Below are positions 1 to 5,685 of a DNA stretch of 6,465 nt, piece after piece. Numbering within the stretch: position 1 is the first letter of the stretch; every line of letters begins with the position of its first letter. A program made the translations under genes and the position numbers. The notes under the pieces are model-generated. The model did no database searches, was not told where the DNA came from, and was given only the letters and a program-made list of their open reading frames with translations. Source of the stretch: Candidatus Dormiibacterota bacterium (GTDB taxonomy: Bacteria > Chloroflexota > Dormibacteria > Aeolococcales > Bog-877); NCBI GenBank assembly GCA_030038765.1, contig JASHRA010000159.1, positions 1 through 6,465 of the forward strand. Direction: 5' to 3'.

Positions 1-981
1 GTCACCCTGCGCGGCGTCAACATGAGCGGGACCGAGTACGCCTGCGCCCAGAACCACAGCGACGACCCCTTCGGGGGCCAGCCCGAGGCCAGCCCCCGGA
101 CCTGGGCCGCGATGCGCGCCTGGCACATCAACGTGGTCCGGCTGCCCCTCAACGAGGACTGCTGGCTGGGCATCAACGGAGCCCGGGTGGGAGGGAGCGC
201 CTACCGCGGCGCCATCGAGGGCCTGGTCCGGGGACTTGAGGACTCCGGCTTCTACGTCATCCTCGACCTGCACTGGTCGGCGCCCGGCTCCCAGCTGGCG
301 CTGGCCCAGAACCCGGCCCCCGACGAGGACCACTCGCCCGCCTTCTGGGCCAGCGTGGCGGAGACCTTCGGGCACGACCGGAACGTCATCTTCGACCTCT
401 TCAACGAGCCCTACTTCCGCTGGCTGGCACAGGGCTCACCGAGCCAGTGGGACTGCCTCTGGCACGGTTGCACGGAGACGCGCTACGCGACCGGGGGCGA
501 GCCGGCCACGGTGGCCGCGGACTGGCGCACCGCCGGCATGGACCAGTTGATCCGGACGGTGCGCCGGGCCGGCTCCCAGAACCTTCTGCTGGTGGCGGGG
601 CTGCGCTGGGCCAACGACCTCTCCGGCTGGCTCAAGGGGCGGCCCCACGACGCCGACCTGGCCGTCTCCTGGCACTCCTACCCGGACAACCGCTGCGCCG
701 ACGAGAAGTGCTGGCAGCGGCAGGTGGCCCCCCTGGCCGCGCGCGTGCCGGTGCTGCTGACCGAGACCGGGGACCGGACCGAGGCCCCGGCGCGCTATCT
801 GCCCCGGCTGCTGCCTTGGTGCGACCGGCACCAGATCGGCTACCTGGCCTGGACCTGGAACGCCTGGGCCAAGGCGAGCAACGTGCTGGTCACCAACATG
901 GAGACGGGCGCCCCCACGCCCGGCGAGGGCGCCTACTTCAAGCAGCACCTGCTCCAGCTGTGGCGACAAGAGCGGCGCTGA
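1..981 (+). CDS. Glycoside hydrolase family 5 (cellulase-like), 5'-truncated by window edge
   Basis: Probably a secreted or cell-surface retaining endo-glycosidase acting on a beta-linked polysaccharide; the substrate cannot be told from sequence. The frame is open from base 1 and reads VTLRGVNMSGTEY, which aligns with VRLLGVNRSGTEY deep inside the downstream paralog. The ATG at 22 is therefore internal and the true start, with any signal peptide, lies upstream. Counting from base 1, the GH5 active-site set is visible: Arg47 (VVRLPLNED), His91 (DLHWSAP), Asn135-Glu136 (FNEP, acid/base), His225 and Tyr227 (WHSYP), Glu255 (LLTETGD, nucleophile) and Trp284/Trp286 (YLAWTWN). Cysteines 15, 54, 152, 157, 232 and 237 are shared with the paralog and suggest disulfides in an extracytoplasmic enzyme. 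It ends with TGA 13 bases before the second GH5 gene, so the two are probably co-transcribed. GH5 assignment is firm; subfamily and substrate are unknown. Confidence 0.9.
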   Translation, partial: VTLRGVNMSGTEYACAQNHSDDPFGGQPEASPRTWAAMRAWHINVVRLPLNEDCWLGINGARVGGSAYRGAIEGLVRGLEDSGFYVILDLHWSAPGSQLALAQNPAPDEDHSPAFWASVAETFGHDRNVIFDLFNEPYFRWLAQGSPSQWDCLWHGCTETRYATGGEPATVAADWRTAGMDQLIRTVRRAGSQNLLLVAGLRWANDLSGWLKGRPHDADLAVSWHSYPDNRCADEKCWQRQVAPLAARVPVLLTETGDRTEAPARYLPRLLPWCDRHQIGYLAWTWNAWAKASNVLVTNMETGAPTPGEGAYFKQHLLQLWRQERR

Positions 982-983
982 GG
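980..983 (+). promoter_or_regulatory. Weak candidate ribosome binding site for the second GH5 gene
   Basis: A GAGG run overlaps the stop codon of the first GH5 gene and sits 11 bases before the GTG at 995. It is the only Shine-Dalgarno-like purine run close to that start. The spacing is slightly long, so reinitiation after the upstream stop may also contribute. Confidence 0.35.
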
Positions 984-994
984 CCCGGCCCCGG

Positions 995-2086
995 GTGAGG
1001 CGCTGGGCGCTGCCGCTGACCCTGCTGGCCCTGCTGGCGCTGGCCGGGGGCCTCTTCCTCGCCCTCCGCCCGGCCCCGGCGCCACCGGCCCAGCGCATCA
1101 CCGCGGTGCACGTCTCCGGGAACCGGCTGGTGGACCAGGCGGGGGCCGGAGTGCGGCTCCTGGGCGTCAACCGCTCCGGGACCGAGTACCGCTGCCTGCG
1201 CTCGGGGATCTTCTACGGCCCCACCGGCGAGGCCTCGGTCCGGGCCCTGGCCGCCTGGCACCTGGACGCCGTGCGCATCCCCCTCAACGAGGACTGCTGG
1301 CTCGGGATCAACGGCGTCAACCCGCTCTACTCCGGCGCCGCCTACCGGAGCGCGGTGGCGAGCTACGTGGCCCGCCTCAACGCCCGGGGCCTGGTCGCCA
1401 TCCTGGCCCTGGACTGGTCGGCGCCGGGGGCCGAGCTGGCGACCAGCGGGCGGCAGATGGCGGACGAGTCCCACGGCCCCGCCTTCTGGAGCTCGGTGGC
1501 GGCAACCTTCCGATCTCGGCCCGACGTCCTCTTCGACCTCTACAACGAGCCCTTCGGGATCAGCTGGTCCTGCTGGCTCACGGGCTGCCGGCTGGCGGCC
1601 GGCTGGCGCACCGCCGGCATGCAGCAGCTGGTCTCGGCGGTGCGCGTCGCGGGCGCCGACCAGCCCATCCTGGTCGGCGGGCTGGGATACGCCAGCGACC
1701 TCTCCGGCTGGCGCGCCCACGAGCCCCGCGACCCCCGCCACCAGCTGGTGGCCAGCGTCCACGTCTACCCCGGGACCGGCTGCGCCAGCCGCAGCTGCTG
1801 GACCGGCAGCCTGGCCCCCCTCTCCCGGCACGTGCCCCTGGTGGCGGGCGAGATCGGCGAGTACGACTGCGGCTCGGGCTACGTCGACGGCTTCATGGCC
1901 TGGGCCGACCGCCACCGGGTCTCCTACCTGGGCTGGGCCTGGGACACGGGCGGCGGCTGGGAGTGCGCCACCGGTCCCTCCCTGATCAGCTCCTGGAGCG
2001 GGCGCCCCACCCCCTACGGGTCGGGCCTGCGCCGGCACCTGGACCAGCTCTGGCGGCGCGGGACGGCGCCCTACCTGACGCGCTGA
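995..2086 (+). CDS. Glycoside hydrolase family 5 paralog, membrane-anchored or secreted, His-to-Asp active-site variant
   Basis: A 363-residue GH5 / cellulase-like protein with a GTG start. The start is supported because the first codons give a textbook export signal: MRRWALP, then a hydrophobic stretch at about residues 5-25, then a Pro/Ala-rich linker (RPAPAPPAQ). No lipobox cysteine is seen, so it is a cleaved signal peptide or an N-terminal anchor. The catalytic domain spans about residues 40-355. Active-site residues in order: Arg94 (VRIPLNED), Asp140 (ALDWSAP, where GH5 enzymes normally have His), Asn184-Glu185 (YNEP, acid/base), His256 and Tyr258 (VHVYP), Glu286 (VAGEIGE, nucleophile) and Trp314/Trp316 (YLGWAWD). 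It is clearly a tandem duplicate of the preceding gene, at roughly half identity by eye. Six cysteines match the paralog (67, 101, 193, 198, 263, 268), and two extra ones (292, 324) could form another pair. Both catalytic Glu remain, so it is probably active, but the Asp140 change may alter substrate or pH behaviour. Confidence 0.9.
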   Translation: MRRWALPLTLLALLALAGGLFLALRPAPAPPAQRITAVHVSGNRLVDQAGAGVRLLGVNRSGTEYRCLRSGIFYGPTGEASVRALAAWHLDAVRIPLNEDCWLGINGVNPLYSGAAYRSAVASYVARLNARGLVAILALDWSAPGAELATSGRQMADESHGPAFWSSVAATFRSRPDVLFDLYNEPFGISWSCWLTGCRLAAGWRTAGMQQLVSAVRVAGADQPILVGGLGYASDLSGWRAHEPRDPRHQLVASVHVYPGTGCASRSCWTGSLAPLSRHVPLVAGEIGEYDCGSGYVDGFMAWADRHRVSYLGWAWDTGGGWECATGPSLISSWSGRPTPYGSGLRRHLDQLWRRGTAPYLTR

Positions 2087-2103
2087 GCCGCCGCCTCAGA
2101 GCG
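2079..2103. terminator. Candidate bidirectional hairpin between convergent genes
   Basis: An imperfect inverted repeat: CGCGCTGAG (2079-2087) pairs with CTCAGAGCG (2095-2103) in 8 of 9 positions, with one G/A mismatch, around a 7-base loop (CCGCCGC). One arm contains the TGA stop of the second GH5 gene and the other the complement of the TGA stop of the GT-C gene. The location is right for a shared terminator, but there is no T-tract on either side, so intrinsic termination would be weak or need a factor. Confidence 0.4.
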
Positions 2104-3787
2104 GGGCCGGACCCACGATGCGGTAGAGGCGCCAGCGGTAGGAGGCCGCGCCCCGGCCCAGCTGGGCCACCCGGCGGGCGAAGCCGTCCCCGCTGCGCCA
2201 GAAGCCGGGATAGCGCCGGTTGACCGCGTCCAGCCGGCCCTCGCCGCTGGGCATGGGGACCAGGAAGTAGCCCACCCCATAGGCCTGGGGGTCGTTGAGG
2301 GCGGCCTCGAAGTCCTCGTCGCTGGTGATCACGAAGAGTTTGGGGTCGGGGCTGTCGACCACGATCGGGAAGCCGAGGAAGGAGTCGACCAGGACCAGCC
2401 GGTGGGAGCGGTCGAGGCGCTCCACCTCCCGCCCCAGGCCCAGCTCCTGGTGGATCCGGCCGGCGTAGCTGCCGTCGGTCACGGGGCGGTCGGCCAGCGC
2501 CGCCCGGACCACGGCATGCTCCATCCCGGGCCCGCCCAGGATGGGGTTGGACATGGCCGCGAGGCTGGCCGGCGTGCTCGCCGCCAGGGCCCCCAGGACC
2601 AGCGCCCCCAGCGCCGCCCGCCGCCGCGGCGAGCGGACCAGGCCGAGCGCGTAGGCGGCCAGCACGAAGCTGCTGGGGATGGCGGTCATGAAGTAGCGGA
2701 GGAGGAGGTCGAGACCGCCCCGGTGGGCCAGGTAGAGCATCACCAGGAGGGCGGCGGCGGTGCTCAGCGTGAGCGCCGCGGCGAGCCAGAACTGGCGCCG
2801 CCGCAGCCCCATGAGGAGGGCCAGGGCGGCGATCGGCAGGTAGGCGGGGTAGAGGGGCAGGACCTCGCCGGCGACGGTGCGGACGGCCGCCGTCCAGCCC
2901 TCGGGCCGGCTCCCGATGGCGTGGGTCTGGGAGAGGTTGCCGTAGACGCTGGTGAGGAAGTCCAGGGGGTTGTGCATGACGAGGGCGTTGGCGCCGATCC
3001 AGAAGAGCACGGCGAGCGCCACCGGCAGGCCGTAGAGGAGGAGGCGGGCCTCGGTCCGGCGCCAGGGCTGCTGCCGCCGCCGCTCCGCCACCAGCAGCAC
3101 CGGCGGGACCAGGGCGGCGAAGGCCCAGGCCTCGTAGCGGACCAGCGTGGCCAGCGCCACCGCCACCCCCAGCGCCACCAGCAGAGAGTCCCGGGGCGAG
3201 CGCAGCCAGCGCAGCAGGATCAGGCTGCAGAGGAGCAGGAAGAACATGAGCGGGATGTCGCTCATCCCGTTGGCGCTGTAGAAGGCGACCATCGGGTTCA
3301 GCACCCAGGCGCCCACCAGGGGCAGGCGCAGGCGCCGTCCCAGGCCGGCGTCGCGCAGCAGCAGGTCGCAGAGCACGGCCCCGCCGGCGCCGAAGCAGGA
3401 GGTCTCGATGCTGCCCGCGAAGGCGCGGCTGACGAGCCAGGGAGCCAGCCCCCGGAGGGCCACCAAGGGCAGCTCCAAGAAGCTGGTGAGCGGGTTGAGC
3501 ACGAGCCCGATGGCGGCCAGGTGCGGGTCCCGCGAGAAGAGGACGAAGAAGGCGTTGCTGGTGGCGGCGAGCCCGTCCACGGAGATGAAGTGGAGGTGGA
3601 AGGCGAGGTACCAGGCGAGGGCCAGGTCGCAGCCCAGGGCCACCACGAAGACGAGCAGCAGCTCGGGGTCCAGCCGCCGCGCCCGGCCCTCCCCCGGCGA
3701 GGAGGTGAGGGCCCGGGGCTCGGGGCGTGCCTCCCGGGGCCGGCTGGGCGCCGGGGCGGGGGTCGGCGGAGGCGCCACCTGGGTCAC
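2096..3787 (-). CDS. GT-C-type multi-spanning membrane glycosyltransferase (GT39/ArnT-like)
   Basis: A 563-residue integral membrane protein. The start is the GTG at 3787-3785, which overlaps the stop of the upstream GT2 gene as GTGA and has GGGAGG 8 bases upstream. The same frame could be read from 3997, but those 70 extra residues would only be an out-of-frame reading of the GT2 C-terminus. Layout: a Pro/Arg-rich cytoplasmic tail (1-40); the first membrane helix (about 42-64); a periplasmic-type loop with SVDG (Asp71) and SRDPHLAAIG (Asp87), where GT-C enzymes carry their catalytic or metal-binding acids; roughly ten hydrophobic segments in total up to about residue 405, including VRYEAWAF at 216-223; then a soluble domain of about 150 residues (410-563). 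GT-C enzymes generally move a sugar from a polyprenyl-phosphate donor to an acceptor on the outer face of the membrane. Here the likely partner is the polymer made by the coupled GT2. The superfamily call is good; donor, acceptor and exact family are unknown. Confidence 0.75.
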   Translation of the reverse strand: MTQVAPPPTPAPAPSRPREARPEPRALTSSPGEGRARRLDPELLLVFVVALGCDLALAWYLAFHLHFISVDGLAATSNAFFVLFSRDPHLAAIGLVLNPLTSFLELPLVALRGLAPWLVSRAFAGSIETSCFGAGGAVLCDLLLRDAGLGRRLRLPLVGAWVLNPMVAFYSANGMSDIPLMFFLLLCSLILLRWLRSPRDSLLVALGVAVALATLVRYEAWAFAALVPPVLLVAERRRQQPWRRTEARLLLYGLPVALAVLFWIGANALVMHNPLDFLTSVYGNLSQTHAIGSRPEGWTAAVRTVAGEVLPLYPAYLPIAALALLMGLRRRQFWLAAALTLSTAAALLVMLYLAHRGGLDLLLRYFMTAIPSSFVLAAYALGLVRSPRRRAALGALVLGALAASTPASLAAMSNPILGGPGMEHAVVRAALADRPVTDGSYAGRIHQELGLGREVERLDRSHRLVLVDSFLGFPIVVDSPDPKLFVITSDEDFEAALNDPQAYGVGYFLVPMPSGEGRLDAVNRRYPGFWRSGDGFARRVAQLGRGAASYRWRLYRIVGPAPL

Positions 3788-5685
3788 GCCTCGGGCCTCC
3801 CGGGCGAGGCGGTCAACCGCGCCGCGCCCCGCGGGGCCTCGGCCTGCGCCAGCCCGTGCGTCGTCTTCTCCCAGTAGACGTGGTCGGTGGCCAGCTGGAC
3901 CAGGGCCTTGGTCATGGCCAGGCTGATCATCACCCAGTAGACGGGGTAGACCAGGGCCAGCCGCGCCAGCCGGTAGGAGCCGCTCTGGACGGCGCACCAG
4001 AGGGTGACGTAGAGGAAGAAGAAGTTGCCCAGCAGCAGCTCCAGCATGGCCAGGTAGTAGGTCTCGGGGGGGAAGAGCGCCCCCACCGCGGGCGGCTGGC
4101 CCACCAGCCAGACCACGATCAGGCCCCAGAGCAGGAGGTTGAGCAGGGCCGAGAGGTAGGTGCCCAGCAGCGTCACCTGGATCGAGACCCAGCCCCTCGT
4201 GCCCAGCTCCCGCCAGAGGCGCCAGGGGTGGCGCATGTTGACCAGCCAGGTGACGAAGTAGCCCTTGCCCCAGCGGGAGCGCTGCTTGGTCCAGTTGACG
4301 AACTCGCTGTTGGCCTCCTCCCAGGTGACGGAGTCGACGATGACGGTGCGGAAGCCGGCCCGGTGCAGGCGCACCCCGAGGTCGGCGTCCTCGGTGACGT
4401 TGAAGGCGTCCCAGGCCCCGAGGGCCCGCAGCAGCGCGGTCGGGAAGTGGTTGGAGGTCCCGCCCAGGGGGACCGGGAGGCCCAGGCTGACGAGGCCGGG
4501 GAGGAAGTAGCGGAAGAAGCTGAGGTACTCCAGGGCGAACCAGCCGGTGAGCCAGTTCTGGGCCCAGTTGTGGAAGCCGAGCTGGGCCTGGACGCAGCCG
4601 AGCCGGTCGTCGCCGCGGCGGAGGTGGCGGTGGAAGACGGCCAGCGCCTTCTTCAGCTGGTCCGGCTCGGGGCGGTCCTCGGCGTCGAAGATGACCACGT
4701 ACTGGCCGCGGGCCAGCAGCAGGCCGTAGTTGCAGGCCTTGGGCTTGGTCCGGGGCCCCACGTCGGGCACCGTCACCACCTCGCAGAAGCGGGGCAGGGA
4801 CAGCGCGCCCAGGCAGTTGCGGGTCTCGGTGTCGTCGGCCTCCAGCAGCAGCTTGACGTCCAACTTCGCCTTGGGGTAGTCGAGCTGGGCCAGCTGCTGC
4901 AGCAGCTGGGGCACGATCGCCGCCTCGTGGTAGAGGGGACAGAGGACGGTGTAGGTGGGCAGCTTGCCCAGCCCCTCCAGCTCCTCCGCAGCCACCGGCT
5001 CACCGGCGCCGGCCCGGGCCCCGCGGACGACGACGCGGGTCCGGAAGAGGGCGGCGACGGCGTAGGCGAGGGTGACCACGCCCATGGCCACGGTCAGGGT
5101 AAGAGCGGTCCAGCGCACCAGCCCCCAGGTCAGCCCGGCCGCCAGCGCCAGCCCCAGCGCCAGCTGCCAGCGGCTCAGGAGGCGGGCGGCGGAGGCGCCC
5201 CGGTCGTAGGCCTCGGTGAGGTGGCAGGCGGCTCCCGCCAGCTCCCGCCCCCAGAGCTGGAGCTGGAGGCGGCGCAGCCGGGAGGGGGGCATGGTCACCC
5301 AGCGGACAGGGTCCCGGGAGAGGCGCGAGACCAGCGCCCTGACCCGGGCCTGGCGCGGATCCGAGGCGGCCACCCAGAGGGCTCCCTGGTACCGGCGGAG
5401 GGGCAGCACCTCGAGCGCCACCGCCTGGTCGAGGGCCAGGCCGCGGCAGCAGTCGGGGTCGACGTCGCCGGGCTCGACCCGCACCAGGGGCAGGTCCCAG
5501 GACGCGGCCAGCTCGGACCAGACCTCGTCCTCCTCGGCCCAGCCCTCCGCCACCAGCAGCTCTCCCAGGCGCGCCGGATCCGAGCGCTGCCGCGCCAGTG
5601 CGCTCCGCAGGTGGCGCCGGCTGAGCGCCCCGTGCGCCACCAGCCGCTCCCCCAGCAGCCCCCGGGAGGGGGTCGCCACCGTCAA
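3784..5685 (-). CDS. MshEN/T2SSE_N-domain family 2 glycosyltransferase, processive exopolysaccharide synthase type
   Basis: A 633-residue membrane synthase that probably polymerises a sugar from a nucleotide-sugar donor at the cytoplasmic face. Residues 10-62 hold two 24-residue MshEN motifs (10-33 and 39-62) separated by 5 residues. The first begins LLGERLVAHG and ends in Gln33; the second begins RLGELLVAEG and ends in Ser62. Residues 63-145 complete a T2SSE_N-like domain (VLPLRRYQGALWVAASDP). Two membrane helices follow (about 173-214). The GT2 domain spans about 240-480: LEADD (Asp284/285), TKPKACNYG, FDAED (Asp334/Asp337), GGTSNHF (408-414), TED (431-433) and QRSRW (468-472), so all metal, base and processive motifs are present. 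Three or four C-terminal helices lie at about 498-600. It starts with TTG at 5685, overlapping the previous stop as TTGA, with a G-rich leader upstream. An in-frame GTG two codons later is an alternative. The MshEN fold binds cyclic di-GMP elsewhere, so allosteric control is likely but unproven. The polymer is unknown. Confidence 0.88.
   Translation of the reverse strand: MTVATPSRGLLGERLVAHGALSRRHLRSALARQRSDPARLGELLVAEGWAEEDEVWSELAASWDLPLVRVEPGDVDPDCCRGLALDQAVALEVLPLRRYQGALWVAASDPRQARVRALVSRLSRDPVRWVTMPPSRLRRLQLQLWGRELAGAACHLTEAYDRGASAARLLSRWQLALGLALAAGLTWGLVRWTALTLTVAMGVVTLAYAVAALFRTRVVVRGARAGAGEPVAAEELEGLGKLPTYTVLCPLYHEAAIVPQLLQQLAQLDYPKAKLDVKLLLEADDTETRNCLGALSLPRFCEVVTVPDVGPRTKPKACNYGLLLARGQYVVIFDAEDRPEPDQLKKALAVFHRHLRRGDDRLGCVQAQLGFHNWAQNWLTGWFALEYLSFFRYFLPGLVSLGLPVPLGGTSNHFPTALLRALGAWDAFNVTEDADLGVRLHRAGFRTVIVDSVTWEEANSEFVNWTKQRSRWGKGYFVTWLVNMRHPWRLWRELGTRGWVSIQVTLLGTYLSALLNLLLWGLIVVWLVGQPPAVGALFPPETYYLAMLELLLGNFFFLYVTLWCAVQSGSYRLARLALVYPVYWVMISLAMTKALVQLATDHVYWEKTTHGLAQAEAPRGAARLTASPGRPEA
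3796..3801 (-). promoter_or_regulatory. Ribosome binding site fixing the GT-C start
   Basis: Read on the minus strand this is GGGAGG, 8 bases before the GTG at 3787. It lies inside the last codons of the GT2 gene. It supports the GTGA-overlap start rather than the longer reading from 3997. Confidence 0.65.

Noticed and set aside
22..24. ATG as start of the first GH5 gene
   Set aside because: The frame is open upstream to base 1, and the residues before it align with the paralog, whose true start lies about 50 residues earlier.
984..995. CCCGG-CC-CCGGG palindrome just before the second GH5 start
   Set aside because: A 2-base loop is too short for a normal hairpin and the run is ordinary for such GC-rich DNA.
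436..1170. A 244-codon minus-strand frame over the GH5 junction
   Set aside because: It is low-complexity and spans two well-supported plus-strand genes and their gap; no start signal or domain.
938..2038. A 366-codon minus-strand frame across the second GH5 gene
   Set aside because: It is an Ala/Gly/Pro-rich shadow of a gene with clear GH5 active-site motifs on the plus strand.
2402..3877. A 491-codon open frame on the plus strand opposite the GT-C gene
   Set aside because: It is Gln/Gly/Glu/His-rich with no membrane segments or motifs, while the opposite strand encodes a coherent multi-spanning protein.
3788..3997. A 70-residue N-terminal extension of the GT-C protein
   Set aside because: It is an out-of-frame reading of the GT2 C-terminus. 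The GTGA overlap with GGGAGG 8 bases upstream gives a far better start at 3787.
5508..5658. The T2SSE_N-like region as part of a type II secretion or type IV pilus ATPase
   Set aside because: There is no Walker A or B or ATPase domain after it; it leads directly into membrane helices and a GT2 domain.
3784..5685. Calling the GT2 a cellulose synthase (BcsA)
   Set aside because: No PilZ domain is present, the acceptor motif is GGTSNHF, and no Bcs partner genes are nearby. The polymer cannot be named.
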